From the NCBI GenBank assembly GCA_937120475.1, contig CAKZJV010000005.1:62001-126000 (forward strand): a DNA stretch of 64,000 nt. Reading direction: 5' to 3'. Below the pieces are notes generated by a model that saw nothing but the letters and a program-made list of their open reading frames with translations, searched no databases and was not told the origin of the DNA. The translations under genes were made by a program, and so were the position numbers. Below, in pieces: positions 1 to 8,664 of this stretch (position 1 is the stretch's first letter; each line of letters begins with the position of its first letter). The stretch is from an uncultured Cryomorphaceae bacterium (GTDB lineage Bacteria > Bacteroidota > Bacteroidia > Flavobacteriales > Schleiferiaceae).

Positions 1-550
1 AAGTAAAACCTTCCAATGGACGGTAATCCAGGCGGTTCCAAACTCCTTCCGATGATTCAGGCTGCTCTTCGTATATCTCGGTCATGTACTGCACATTGAA
101 CCGCAGGAAATCCACAATTTCACAAGCTGAATCAATTTCGGCCTGGAAAGCATTTTTTCCTTGTCCTATCATGGTTGAGGCGTTCAGGCGATCACGATAA
201 GGACCAGCCATCAGATCAGCGGCCTTCAGGAAGATTGAAGCCCGGTGCTCCCAGGTCATACCCTCCCATTTTTCCTTGGCTTCTAAAGCAGCTTGTATAG
301 CATCTTTTACATGTTGAGTTGTTCCAAAATGAAAAGAGCCTACATCGTGTTGGTGGTCATGGGGAGGGAGGACTCTTTTAAGGTTACCGGTTGTTATTTT
401 TTGGCCTCCGATGATCATGGGAATATCCTTTTTGGAATTCCACATTTCATCGTAGGTTTTTTGAAGGCTTGCACGTTCAGGACTCCCAGCAGCATAGCTT
501 AATACGGGCTCGTTGATGGGATAGGGAACGTTGTAAAATCCTTTGATCAT
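1..550 (-). CDS. pruA: L-glutamate gamma-semialdehyde (1-pyrroline-5-carboxylate) dehydrogenase, N-terminal part
   Basis: The gene runs off the left edge of the window; 183 codons of its N-terminal part are visible. The product is an NAD-dependent aldehyde dehydrogenase that oxidises glutamate semialdehyde to glutamate in proline breakdown. The visible part starts MIKGFYNVPYPINEPVLSY and continues with a PGSPER-like segment (AAGSPERASL), which is characteristic of the animal/Bacteroidota P5CDH (ALDH4) branch. A GQGKNAFQAEIDSACE helix near residue 140 also fits. The catalytic Cys and Glu lie outside the window. The ATG at 548-550 is the natural start and gives the N-terminus expected of the family. 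The reading frame is intact to the edge. Confidence 0.9.
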   Translation of the reverse strand, partial: MIKGFYNVPYPINEPVLSYAAGSPERASLQKTYDEMWNSKKDIPMIIGGQKITTGNLKRVLPPHDHQHDVGSFHFGTTQHVKDAIQAALEAKEKWEGMTWEHRASIFLKAADLMAGPYRDRLNASTMIGQGKNAFQAEIDSACEIVDFLRFNVQYMTEIYEEQPESSEGVWNRLDYRPLEGFT

Positions 551-922
551 TTGCTCTGCTATTTTTTGAGGTGAAGCACAAAATTATAATAATAAAAGAG
601 ACTGCCCGAAAAGCTGAAAACCCCCTTTAAAAAGCGGACCTTTTGAAACCGGTTCAATTGAGAACTTCAGGAACAGGCCTGCCTTAACGGCCGAAGATTA
701 CAAAGCCGAATCCCGGGTTTATACCTTTTGGGGGTTTGGTTGTAAAACCGAAGAGTTTGCCTTAGCCGGTAGCAGGATAGCAATTGTAACGGGTATTCCA
801 TTCTTGGAAATACACATCACGGGAGCAGTTCGTGTAATGGAGCCATGCCAACCTAGTCTTCATTTTTGGCGTTATTTATGTTATCGGACCACAAACAAAA
901 ACCGACTAAATATCCATCGATT
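551..922. other. Intergenic region between divergent pruA and the DUF4177-like gene
   Basis: About 370 bases with no supportable gene. It holds the likely pruA promoter at its left end. The plus-strand promoter of the gene at 923 must lie here, but I cannot point to a clear box; TACCTTTTG near 722 is one base off the usual spacing. I see no tRNA, terminator or long repeat. Confidence 0.4.
579..586 (-). promoter_or_regulatory. Candidate -7 promoter box for pruA
   Basis: Read on the minus strand this is TAATTTTG, a match to the Bacteroidota -7 consensus TAnnTTTG, about 30 nt upstream of the pruA ATG. I found no convincing TTG at the expected -33 spacing, so this rests on one box only. Confidence 0.35.
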
Positions 923-1279
923 ATGAAAAATGTACTGCTGGGCGCGGTAATCACCGCGGCCGTTTTATTAGGGATTAACGCCAGCGTTAATCAAACCCAG
1001 GTTGAGGAGTATGCCATTGTGAACGTTATCGAAAAATCCACACGGCTGATCATCAGAACTACGGTTAACGGTGAAGAAACCAAAGTGGATAACTTAAAAC
1101 TGGATTACCTGGATGACGAGGACCTGGTGGAATTCAAACCGGTGGTTCAGGAGTTAGCCCGGCTTAACGCTGCCGGTTTTCAACTGGTGAATGGCTCCAC
1201 CACCTCCATGGTGTACGGTTCTTCTAAATTTAACAGCAACCGCCCCTACCACACTTTTGTGTTGAAGAGAATGAAATAG
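923..1279 (+). CDS. DUF4177-like exported protein
   Basis: A small protein of 118 residues, unknown in function. An upstream ATG at 866 is in frame, but I chose the ATG at 923 because it places a signal-like segment (MKNVLLGAVITAAVLLGI) at the N-terminus. The C-terminal half has the pattern of DUF4177 proteins: a segment resembling LNxxGxxLV (LNAAGFQLVNG) followed by a final FVLKRMK strand. The protein is probably exported to the periplasm. It stands alone on the plus strand and ends at a strong hairpin shared with the convergent barrel gene. The family call rests on a short pattern and is tentative. Confidence 0.6.
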   Translation: MKNVLLGAVITAAVLLGINASVNQTQVEEYAIVNVIEKSTRLIIRTTVNGEETKVDNLKLDYLDDEDLVEFKPVVQELARLNAAGFQLVNGSTTSMVYGSSKFNSNRPYHTFVLKRMK

Positions 1280-1294
1280 GCAAAACTATTTACC

Positions 1295-1328
1295 AAAAAA
1301 AAGGCCCCGCTAAGCGGGGCCTTTTTTA
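1295..1328. terminator. Bidirectional intrinsic terminator
   Basis: A perfect 8-bp stem (GGCCCCGC / GCGGGGCC) with a TAA loop is flanked by an A-run on the left and a T-run on the right. It can therefore stop transcription of both the gene ending at 1279 (+) and the convergent gene ending at 1351 (-). Confidence 0.9.
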
Positions 1329-1350
1329 TAAATATTATATATACTGCCGA

Positions 1351-1941
1351 TTAACGACCGAATCTCCAACCTACAGTAGCTCCTAAACGGATGTCCCAAG
1401 CTGGAAGATCATCAGTTGCATTATCAAAATCATTGGGCTCGTAATCGTCACCATAAGTTTCAGATACAAACAGGTAACGGCCAAAACCTACCCAAGTTTC
1501 GAACATAAAACCAGAACGGGTTACCCACTTACGACCGGTAGTGATACCAAGAGCTACACCGTTGGTAGTCTGCTTAACCAATCTAAAGCTACCAAAACCA
1601 GTGGTGTCGATTCCAGGATACTCATCAGTGGTTGTATTTCTATACTTCAAATAACCACCTACAAAGTAACCATCCGCATCTTCGTCCGGGTTAAAATAAT
1701 ACCTGAACTCAGGCGTGAAAGAGATAGCCTGATAATCATAAGAAAAAGAGGAGGGAGGGGTAAAATAAGCCAAAGAACCTACTATACCCATATTGTCATC
1801 CAATACGTATTCGTAAGTTAGACCAAATTGATTGAAAATAAGACCTAATACGTTAGTCTTTACTTCGTGTTGCGCACTTGAACGCAGGCTCACCAAACTG
1901 AATGCTACCAACAGGAGAGCGGTAAATCTAAAATTTCTCAT
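1351..1941 (-). CDS. Outer-membrane beta-barrel protein, DUF3575-like
   Basis: A 196-residue protein with a clear signal peptide (MRNFRFTALLLVAFSLVSL, cleavage near SSAQ). Alternating hydrophobic/polar strands rich in Tyr, Phe and Gly follow, ending in WRFGR. The first strand after the signal (KTNVLGLIFNQFGLTYEYVL) is typical of DUF3575 and related small Bacteroidota outer-membrane barrels. Its substrate or partner is unknown. It is a single gene, convergent with the DUF4177-like gene across the bidirectional terminator. The reading frame is complete, with an ATG start at 1939-1941. Confidence 0.75.
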   Translation of the reverse strand: MRNFRFTALLLVAFSLVSLRSSAQHEVKTNVLGLIFNQFGLTYEYVLDDNMGIVGSLAYFTPPSSFSYDYQAISFTPEFRYYFNPDEDADGYFVGGYLKYRNTTTDEYPGIDTTGFGSFRLVKQTTNGVALGITTGRKWVTRSGFMFETWVGFGRYLFVSETYGDDYEPNDFDNATDDLPAWDIRLGATVGWRFGR

Positions 1942-2090
1942 AGTAGTGTTAAGATTTGCAATATGCCTACTCTATAAGCTTTTCGGCTTCCGCGATGCAA
2001 ATAAAACCAATTTGTCAGAAAAATTACGCTGATAACCTAAAATTAACATACAACATATCAACAATCTTATTAGCAATGGGTTATAGAGGG

Positions 2091-2729
2091 TTAATCATTT
2101 TTGGAGCGTGCTTCCCGGATTACTTTAGCCTCCGTACCATCTTCAGAAATGATCAATGCCGAAAGGTATTTGCGTGTCCAGGCCCCGGTATCTATAAACC
2201 AGGCATTTTCCCGTGGATTGAAAACCGGTTTTCCGCCCTGTACCATGGTATGACCTACCACTTGTACCTTTTCCAAACGCCTTAAGGAGGAACGGTTATT
2301 CAAAACTCCCTTCTTACTGGAAATTTCAAATGGATCGTCTGCATTTTTGCTAATGCCGGCATGGGTGATTAAAACACCTTCTGTTTCCCACCTGAGTCCT
2401 TTGATGGCAAGCCATTCGCATACTTTTTTGAGAGAAAGCCCTTCTGCGGTTATATTATCTACCAGGGGCTTGAGCTCGGGCAGAGGGTTTTTACCGGTGT
2501 AATGATTGATGAGTGACTGCTCATGGTTTCCCCTTAATAAAACGGTACGCCCCGGGTTTGCTTTTTCCAGTTCCTGCCAATAGCGGATACATTTCCCCGA
2601 AAAGGGTCCCTTGTTGATAAGGTCTCCCAATTGCACCAGCACCTGTTCTTCAGGTTTCCAGTGTTTATCCACCAAAGACTTTAAAGTATGGTAACAACCG
2701 TGAACGTCTCCGATAATGAGGATCTTCAT
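2091..2729 (-). CDS. PPP-family metallophosphoesterase
   Basis: A 212-residue metallophosphatase related to bacterial PrpA/ApaH-type Ser/Thr phosphatases and diadenosine-tetraphosphatases. The metal-binding motifs appear in order: GDVHG (residues 7-11), GDLINKGP (near 35), RGNHE (near 66), a THAG block (near 122) and VVGHT (near 158). The natural substrate cannot be told from sequence. The gene lies 33 nt downstream of dnaN on the same strand, so it may be cotranscribed with dnaN. It is complete and lacks a signal peptide, so it should be cytoplasmic. Confidence 0.85.
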   Translation of the reverse strand: MKILIIGDVHGCYHTLKSLVDKHWKPEEQVLVQLGDLINKGPFSGKCIRYWQELEKANPGRTVLLRGNHEQSLINHYTGKNPLPELKPLVDNITAEGLSLKKVCEWLAIKGLRWETEGVLITHAGISKNADDPFEISSKKGVLNNRSSLRRLEKVQVVGHTMVQGGKPVFNPRENAWFIDTGAWTRKYLSALIISEDGTEAKVIREARSKND

Positions 2730-2762
2730 ATCCAGAGTTTCTTCCGGGGCGGGCCTTAACCT

Positions 2763-3884
2763 TTAACTATTGAGCATTACGGGCATTACCAGCATCAAAA
2801 TATTCTCCCCGTCTTCCAAACCATCGTTAGGGAGAATAATACCGGCCCGGTTAGGAGCGGACATTTCCAGGCTGATCACATCCGATTCAAGGTTGCTCAG
2901 CATTTCATTCAGGAAACGGCTATTAAAACCGATCTCCATATCCTCACCCTGGTAGTTGCAACTGAGCCTCTCATGGGCTTTGTTGGAAAAATCAAGGTCT
3001 TCAGCTGAAATATTCAATTCGGAACCGGCCAGTTTCAGGCGTACCTGGTGAGTGGTTTTATTGGAGAATATAGCCACCCGCTTTACCGAGCTGAGGAATA
3101 CTCCTCTCTCGATTTCCATACGGTTGGGGTTATCTTTAGGAATGACCGCCTCGTAGTTGGGGTATTTACCATCAATCAACCGGCAGGTCATTACAATATT
3201 GTCAAACTCAAAACGGGCATTGGTATCGTTGTAGTGAATATGCACCTCATCCCCTACCGATGCCAGGGTTGACTTGAGAATGGTCAAAGGTTTACGCGGC
3301 ATAATGAACTCCGCAGTCTGGCTGCTTTTAAGATCATTCCTGCGATAGCGCACCAACTTGTGGGCATCTGTGGCTACAAACGTCAGGTTTTCGGAACTGA
3401 ACTGGAAGAAAACCCCTGACATAACCGGCCTCAATTCATCATTACCGGCAGCGAACAGGGTTTTATTAACGGCAGTAGCCAATATTTCGCCCGGAATGGT
3501 GGTGGTGCTGATATCTTCCATCTCCGGAAGCTTGGGAAACTCATCACCTTCTATAAAAGCCAGGGAGTACTTACCGTAATCCGAGCTCATTTCCACCGTA
3601 TTGCTGCCGGCATCCATCACAAAGGTTACGGGTTGCTCCGGTAAAGCCTTTAAACCATCCAGCAACAAACGGGCGGGAACGGCCGCCAGGCCGCTGTCGT
3701 CACTATCCACTTGCAGCGTAGCACTTATAGTAGTTTCGAGGTCGGAGGCCGAAATGGTAAGCTCCTTACCGTTGAGATCAAAAAGAAAGTTATCCAGGAT
3801 AGCCAGGGTATTATTATTATTCAAAACCCCTCCTACAATTTGTAATTGCTTTAAGAGTGCCCCACTGGAAACGATAAATTTCAT
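2763..3884 (-). CDS. dnaN: DNA polymerase III beta subunit (sliding clamp)
   Basis: The beta sliding clamp tethers DNA polymerase III to the template. At 373 residues it has the family length. It opens with MKFIVSSGALLKQLQIVGGVL, carries the three-domain clamp pattern including the central DGKYPNYEAVIP segment, and ends in a VMLVMPVML-type strand. It lies downstream of the gldFG cluster rather than next to dnaA; this gldG-DUF4340-dnaN order is, as I recall, common in Flavobacteriia. A 94-nt gap with a -7 box separates it from the DUF4340 gene, so it probably has its own promoter. Confidence 0.97.
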   Translation of the reverse strand: MKFIVSSGALLKQLQIVGGVLNNNNTLAILDNFLFDLNGKELTISASDLETTISATLQVDSDDSGLAAVPARLLLDGLKALPEQPVTFVMDAGSNTVEMSSDYGKYSLAFIEGDEFPKLPEMEDISTTTIPGEILATAVNKTLFAAGNDELRPVMSGVFFQFSSENLTFVATDAHKLVRYRRNDLKSSQTAEFIMPRKPLTILKSTLASVGDEVHIHYNDTNARFEFDNIVMTCRLIDGKYPNYEAVIPKDNPNRMEIERGVFLSSVKRVAIFSNKTTHQVRLKLAGSELNISAEDLDFSNKAHERLSCNYQGEDMEIGFNSRFLNEMLSNLESDVISLEMSAPNRAGIILPNDGLEDGENILMLVMPVMLNS

Positions 3885-3919
3885 GTTAGTTCAGTTTGAT
3901 AAACTTTTGCGATAAAAGG

Positions 3920-3927
3920 CAAATATA
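3920..3927 (-). promoter_or_regulatory. Candidate -7 promoter box for dnaN
   Basis: On the minus strand this reads TATATTTG followed by CC, matching TAnnTTTG, 36 nt upstream of the dnaN ATG. No clear -33 TTG is visible. Confidence 0.45.
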
Positions 3928-3978
3928 AAGGGAAATAGCTCTGCCGACCGGTTCTTTTTATCAGTAATTTTTAACAAA

Positions 3979-5004
3979 TCAGTTCTTTAAAAAATACTGC
4001 CTGGGTTTAAGGATTGAGCTTAGCCCGTAGTATTGCAGCAGCACCATTTGCTCGTCATTAATAAAGCCGTGCATACGATCTACATCGTAATCACGCCTTT
4101 CCATATCCGGTTCCAGCATTTCCATTTCCGCATTACCTTTTATCCGGTAGCCACTGAGGCTGGTGGTTTTTCCATCCACATCGGTAAGTTCCATTCTGAA
4201 AACCGGGGTACTGGCCAGAAGGGAGTCTCTGCGGCCATAAATGGGATCGCTGGGTACAATAAGCCCTTCGTACTTCAGATTTTTGAAGGCGTTGAGAAAA
4301 AGGTTGGTTTTCACCTTATCGCGGTTGCGCAAAACCTCTCCACTACGCAAATTGGTGATGTATAAGCTATCGGGTGAAAAAACGTGCAGCTTAAAGGAGG
4401 CATCAGCCGAGTCGGGATAATACATTTCCACACTGCGAATGTTGCGGGGGTTCATGGTAATCACATCACGGCTTCGCCATAAGTGTTCTTCCGTAAAAAA
4501 GCGTGAGGAAAGATAACCGTTAAAACCGGGTATATGAACCGCAAAGGGCTGGTCGCTGCCCTTTATCAACATGTAGGTAGCCATTTCATCCTGCGCCTCA
4601 GTTCCCACATAATAGGTTTTGAACAATTTACCGTTTTTAAATACCTGTACCTCCTTTCCATAAACCGTCATTCTTTTGATAACCGTTTCCTGCATCCGCT
4701 CCTCTATAAAGTTGCGCATCTCCATACGGTAGAGGGTTTCCAGTAATATGCGAATGGCATCTTTACGTGCACGGTGCTCACTGTTTACCGTCCAGTGATT
4801 GCTTTGCCGTTTTAAAATTACTTGCCGCGGGTTTTTATCCTTGATTATGATCTTATCGATGTCGGCCGTATCCTTAATGGAAAAGGCGTACCGCTCCTTC
4901 CCATCCTTATCGAGGGTTCCACTGCCGCGGTTCTCAGTAATCAACCAACCGGCCACCGCCAGTAGTACCAGGAAGAGTACGAGGTATAGAATATTGTTCT
5001 TCAT
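3979..5004 (-). CDS. DUF4340 domain-containing protein
   Basis: A 341-residue protein with one N-terminal membrane helix (NILYLVLFLVLLAVAGWLI) and a long periplasmic part. The pattern of residues 40-150 (IIIKDKNPRQVILKRQ, then VFKNGKLFKTYYVGTE) fits DUF4340, a family found beside GldG-like ABC auxiliary proteins in many bacteria. It starts 2 nt after gldG and is surely in the same operon. Its role is unknown; I infer an accessory part of the GldFG transporter from context. The start codon is ATG at 5002-5004. Confidence 0.8.
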   Translation of the reverse strand: MKNNILYLVLFLVLLAVAGWLITENRGSGTLDKDGKERYAFSIKDTADIDKIIIKDKNPRQVILKRQSNHWTVNSEHRARKDAIRILLETLYRMEMRNFIEERMQETVIKRMTVYGKEVQVFKNGKLFKTYYVGTEAQDEMATYMLIKGSDQPFAVHIPGFNGYLSSRFFTEEHLWRSRDVITMNPRNIRSVEMYYPDSADASFKLHVFSPDSLYITNLRSGEVLRNRDKVKTNLFLNAFKNLKYEGLIVPSDPIYGRRDSLLASTPVFRMELTDVDGKTTSLSGYRIKGNAEMEMLEPDMERRDYDVDRMHGFINDEQMVLLQYYGLSSILKPRQYFLKN

Positions 5005-5006
5005 AA

Positions 5007-6722
5007 TCAGGCGTATTTCCTTTTGCGTATAAAAGTGAGTAGAATACCGAACAGGATAATAACAGCCACCGGCACCAGCGTATTGATCAGTTGCCAGTAC
5101 AGGCGGTTACCCCGCACCTTTTCAGGGTTCAGTAATCGCAATTTCAATTCGCGTGAACGAATACTGATCAAACCGGAATCGTCCAGCATATAATCCATAA
5201 TGTTCAACAGCAGGTTCTTATTACCGTATTGCTGGCCGGTAAACTGATCGAAGCCCAGCGGCAAGGGTGTACCTTTGGGGATGTTGGGATTCAGGATATT
5301 GAGCTGATTGCGAATAATATCCCCATCACCAATCACCACCATTTGTGTGTGGTCACCTTCAGTTTTCAGCTTCAGCTGTTCCGGTCCGTTTTCCTTGGGC
5401 AGCAAACGGTTTTTAAAAGCCGACTCAAAGCTACCCTCCAGCAGAACTCCCAGTGGCAGAAATTTTTGGTTGAACAAGGCCTGGTTCGGTTCTTCGTAAA
5501 GGCGTTGCAGGCTCACTATATGCGGTGTAGCCACGGTCCGGGAGTAGGGTGAACTCTTGAGTAACACCGTCTTTTTAATACCGGGGGCAATAATGGTATC
5601 GAGGCTGGATACAAAATCCAGCTTTACCGCGTTCAAATCCTTAGTAATAGGGTGCTTTACCTGCGGCATCACCAGCGGAAAATAAATCCAGTTGTTTACG
5701 CTGCGCCTGTCCGAGACTCCGGCCGAAATAATATCCTGCACCAAATTAGTATTGATGCGCACCCCGTAGCGGAACAACATATCCGAAATACGGAGCTTAT
5801 CATAAATCGGAAAAGAAATAAACTGTGACTTTTCACTCAGGCTGTCCATTTCAGCATAAACCGCATCTACCAGCCACACTACCTTACCGCCATTCATAAT
5901 GTACTGATCGATAAGGTATTTGTCCAGGTCAGTAAACGGTTCGCGGGGTTTAGCGACAATGAGGGCATCAAAACGGTTGAGTTTACGCTGTTGATCCTGG
6001 ATGCTGATCTGCTCTCCCGTACTGTCACTTCTGAATTTGCGGATGTCAAAACGATCCAGCGTGTAATTATCACCGATGGAACGGGCAAAGTCGGCAATGT
6101 ATTTAGGCTCCAGCTCACCATGCCCGTACAGGAAGCCTACCGAGGGTTTGCTGGACGCTACCAGCGCCCGGATACCATTGGCCAGTTGAAACTCCAGGTT
6201 TTGAATGGAGTTGTTGACCTGCGCCTCCGGGCTGGCGGCAAACTGGTCCAGTAACAGCAATACCGGTACTTCTTTATCCCCATAGCTCATAATGGCTCCG
6301 GGATATATCTCCAGTTCCGTATTCCCCCCCTGTTCACGTACCTGTAAGCTGAAAGGTTTTAAACCTTTGAACTGCAACTGTTGCTTAATCTGCCCGCTTA
6401 TTTTAGGGTCGTCCGAGGCATCGGGATTGATAAACTGGTATTCGATATTCTCGTTATACGCCCTGAATTCATCCAGCATCTGTCGCGTTTCCCTTTGCAG
6501 GCGCTGAAACCCAGCCGGGAAATCACCATCCAGGTATACCTTTACGTAGAGTACATCGTCAAAGCTCTTGAGCAAACTCTTGGTGGCTTCGGAAAGGCTG
6601 TAGCGATTTTCAGAGGTAAGGTCGAGCCGGAAAAACTTCAGCGAACCGATTATATTGAGCAGCACAATAATGGCCAGCACTATAATAAAGCGGAATAAGT
6701 CTCTATTCTTACTGTTCTTCAT
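5007..6722 (-). CDS. gldG: Gliding motility ABC transporter auxiliary protein GldG
   Basis: GldG is the membrane/periplasmic auxiliary component of the GldAFG ABC transporter, needed for gliding in flavobacteria studied so far. The protein has about 571 residues: an N-terminal helix (FIIVLAIIVLLNIIGSLKFF), the ABC-transport-auxiliary domain with RYSLSEATKSLLKSF and later GGKVVWLVD, and a C-terminal helix (LVPVAVIILFGILLTFI) followed by a basic tail. I chose the ATG at 6720-6722, overlapping the gldF stop by one base (TAATG); a GTG two codons upstream is less likely. The ATPase GldA is not in this window. Confidence 0.92.
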   Translation of the reverse strand: MKNSKNRDLFRFIIVLAIIVLLNIIGSLKFFRLDLTSENRYSLSEATKSLLKSFDDVLYVKVYLDGDFPAGFQRLQRETRQMLDEFRAYNENIEYQFINPDASDDPKISGQIKQQLQFKGLKPFSLQVREQGGNTELEIYPGAIMSYGDKEVPVLLLLDQFAASPEAQVNNSIQNLEFQLANGIRALVASSKPSVGFLYGHGELEPKYIADFARSIGDNYTLDRFDIRKFRSDSTGEQISIQDQQRKLNRFDALIVAKPREPFTDLDKYLIDQYIMNGGKVVWLVDAVYAEMDSLSEKSQFISFPIYDKLRISDMLFRYGVRINTNLVQDIISAGVSDRRSVNNWIYFPLVMPQVKHPITKDLNAVKLDFVSSLDTIIAPGIKKTVLLKSSPYSRTVATPHIVSLQRLYEEPNQALFNQKFLPLGVLLEGSFESAFKNRLLPKENGPEQLKLKTEGDHTQMVVIGDGDIIRNQLNILNPNIPKGTPLPLGFDQFTGQQYGNKNLLLNIMDYMLDDSGLISIRSRELKLRLLNPEKVRGNRLYWQLINTLVPVAVIILFGILLTFIRKRKYA

Positions 6723-7453
6723 TACCACTTCCTGCTTTGAATGACCAGGCGGGTTGCCAGGGCAAAAATTGTAATCAGGCTTATAAAATACAGCACATCA
6801 CGGCTGTCGATAACTCCTCGGCTCATCGAGGTATAGTGTTCACTAATACCCAGGCTTATAATCAGCAGCTCCATGTTCCGGAAAAAGCCCACGGCCGCCA
6901 ATTGGTTAAAACCGAAGTAAAAAACAAAACAGAGAAACATGCCGATGAGGAAGGCAATGATCTGGTTATCCGTTAAGGAGGAAGAAAACACGCCTATCGC
7001 CACATAGCTGGAACCTAAAAACAAGAGGCCAATGTACGAGCCAAAAGTTCCTCCAACATCAATATTACCCACCGGGTTACCCAGTTGGTAAATGCTGAAA
7101 TAATAGATGAGCGTGGGCAGCAAGGAAAATAAAACCAGTATAAAGCCGGCCGAAAATTTGGACCACACTATACTCATATCGGAAAGGGGTTTGGTGAGTA
7201 AAAGCTCCATAGTACCCGCCCTTTTTTCATCGGCAAACATGCGCATGGTAATGGCCGGGATGAGGAACATAAAAACCCAGGGGGATATCAGAAAAAGGTT
7301 ATCGATACTGGCATAGCCTCCTTCCAGCAGGTTGAAATTACCGGGAATCAACCACAGGAAAACACCGTTTATGACCAGATAGACCACGATGACCAGGTAA
7401 CCGGTTACCGAGTTCAGGAAACTCCGTATTTCCTTCAGCATTAATGCTCTCAT
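6722..7453 (-). CDS. gldF: Gliding motility ABC transporter permease GldF
   Basis: GldF is the permease of the GldAFG ABC transporter in the inner membrane. It has 243 residues with six hydrophobic segments. The N-terminus MRALMLKEIRSFLNSVTGYL and the block AITMRMFADEKRAGTMELLL near residue 65-85 are characteristic of GldF and ABC-2 type permeases. It follows the ABM gene by 3 nt and overlaps gldG by one base, so the two subunits should be made together. Gliding in this organism is inferred from family knowledge only. Confidence 0.93.
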   Translation of the reverse strand: MRALMLKEIRSFLNSVTGYLVIVVYLVINGVFLWLIPGNFNLLEGGYASIDNLFLISPWVFMFLIPAITMRMFADEKRAGTMELLLTKPLSDMSIVWSKFSAGFILVLFSLLPTLIYYFSIYQLGNPVGNIDVGGTFGSYIGLLFLGSSYVAIGVFSSSLTDNQIIAFLIGMFLCFVFYFGFNQLAAVGFFRNMELLIISLGISEHYTSMSRGVIDSRDVLYFISLITIFALATRLVIQSRKW

Positions 7454-7456
7454 AAT

Positions 7457-7750
7457 CTAAAGCTCCAATCTTTTTTCGAGGCTCCACGCCTCGGGTTTAG
7501 CTGCAAAAAAAGTTTTGGTAAGTTGCCATACCCCTTTAAAAAGGTCGGATTGGCGGTACGCCTCGAGGTACTCTTCACCACGCCACCAACTGTAGGTGAA
7601 GTAAACGTTGGCCTTTCCCTTTTCTTGTAAAAGTTCCAGGCGTTCACAACCATCGAAGCTACGGATAGCTTCTTTATTTTTATTGAAGCTGGCCAGAAAG
7701 TCATGGGTTTTTTCCGGCTGAAAAGTCATTTTTACAATCCTCACGATCAT
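7457..7750 (-). CDS. ABM-domain putative quinol monooxygenase
   Basis: A 97-residue protein of the antibiotic biosynthesis monooxygenase (ABM) fold, a dimeric alpha+beta barrel. Features seen are the opening strand MIVRIVKMTF, a DGCERLELLQ strand after the first helix, and a YFTYSWWRGEEYLEAYRQS segment in the position of the usual W-x-x-E-x-x-L-x-x-H/Y motif. Its substrate is unknown. It overlaps the SAM hydrolase gene by 4 nt (ATGA) and is followed 3 nt later by gldF, so it belongs to the gldFG operon by position, although a role in gliding is not implied. Confidence 0.8.
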   Translation of the reverse strand: MIVRIVKMTFQPEKTHDFLASFNKNKEAIRSFDGCERLELLQEKGKANVYFTYSWWRGEEYLEAYRQSDLFKGVWQLTKTFFAAKPEAWSLEKRLEL

Positions 7751-8541
7751 TTAAACGTAACGGTAACCGTGTTTTGAACGCCTACCCCCAATAGGGTATT
7801 TGCTCCGTTATAGTATTTTCCGCTGGCCTCACTCAGGGCTATTTCCAGCAGATTTTGTGAATTGAACAGTGCTATTACACTTCCCTTGGAAGCCGGGTAA
7901 TAACTGTCCTGTAATTTACGGATTACCTGCCGCCTGGGGAGTGCGATCTCAAAGGAGCGGTCCTGCCCCACCTCGTGAAAGGTTTTCCGCGAAATATTCG
8001 TAATCAGGTTGCCAAAGTTATCTACATAAAGTACGCTACCCAAAATTAAAGACCCTTCATTGGGAATCCGTGGCCTCACCTGGGCACTTTCCTTAAATTC
8101 CTTAACCTGGCGGCCCAGTACATCCAGCGAACCACCGCGTGCCAGATGACAGGCGGCCCGCACCAATACATCACGGGCCGGAAAAAGCGTTTCCTCCTGC
8201 TTTAAATTGATTTCCACCACGCGGTTTATGCGCACTTCGGGATTGATAAGCCCAAGCAAGCCATTGTCGGCCGACAGGAAAAAATGCCCATCCAGTTCAG
8301 CGGCCAGCAACCTGCGGTTTTCGGTAATTTCCTGCACCGCCACCAGGTGCACCGTGCCATCGGGAAAAGCATGGTAGCAATTGCGGAGAATGAAGGACGC
8401 CTCTAAAAAGTTACCGGGCTGAATAGCATGGGAAATATCCACCAGGCGGATGTCCGGTAATTCACTGATAATGCGGCCTTTCACTACCGCCAGGTAGTGA
8501 TCCGTAAGTCCATAATCGGATGTGAGGGTAATTACCGGCAA
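7747..8541 (-). CDS. SAM hydrolase / SAM hydroxide adenosyltransferase (DUF62 family)
   Basis: A 264-residue member of the fluorinase/chlorinase-like DUF62 family, whose ordinary members split S-adenosylmethionine with water into adenosine and methionine. The N-terminal nucleotide-binding motif TSDYGLTDHYLAVVKG is clear, followed by DISHAIQPGN, FPDGTVHLVAV and SADNGLLGLI; the C-terminal domain contains the LYVDNFGNLITNI block. Nothing points to a halogenase. The start is TTG at 8539-8541, since no ATG gives the conserved N-terminus. It heads the minus-strand operon leading into gldF/gldG and is divergent from phoH. Confidence 0.88.
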   Translation of the reverse strand: MPVITLTSDYGLTDHYLAVVKGRIISELPDIRLVDISHAIQPGNFLEASFILRNCYHAFPDGTVHLVAVQEITENRRLLAAELDGHFFLSADNGLLGLINPEVRINRVVEINLKQEETLFPARDVLVRAACHLARGGSLDVLGRQVKEFKESAQVRPRIPNEGSLILGSVLYVDNFGNLITNISRKTFHEVGQDRSFEIALPRRQVIRKLQDSYYPASKGSVIALFNSQNLLEIALSEASGKYYNGANTLLGVGVQNTVTVTFK

Positions 8542-8591
8542 TGTTGTAAACTTTAGGCCTTTAAAAGCAACTTAAAGTAGGTTCAAATTTG

Positions 8592-8599
8592 TTACTTTG
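8592..8599 (+). promoter_or_regulatory. Near-consensus -7 box for phoH
   Basis: TTACTTTG followed by CC is one mismatch from TAnnTTTG and lies in the 123-bp gap between divergent genes. The implied leader before the TTG start at 8665 would be about 60 nt. No good -33 box is seen. Confidence 0.25.
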
Positions 8600-8664
8600 C
8601 CGTCAAAAGTAATCATTATTTAAGGTGGGCAATAGCATGCCCCGCAATAGTTATCTACTGAAAT

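Noticed and set aside
7396-7409. 14-bp perfect palindrome GGTAACCGGTTACC
   Set aside because: It lies inside the gldF coding sequence and is explained by common Val/Thr/Gly codons; no regulatory role is likely.
7747-8541. SAM hydrolase gene as a possible halogenase
   Set aside because: The family includes fluorinases, but no halogenase-specific feature or biosynthetic neighbour is visible, so the ordinary hydrolase role is preferred.
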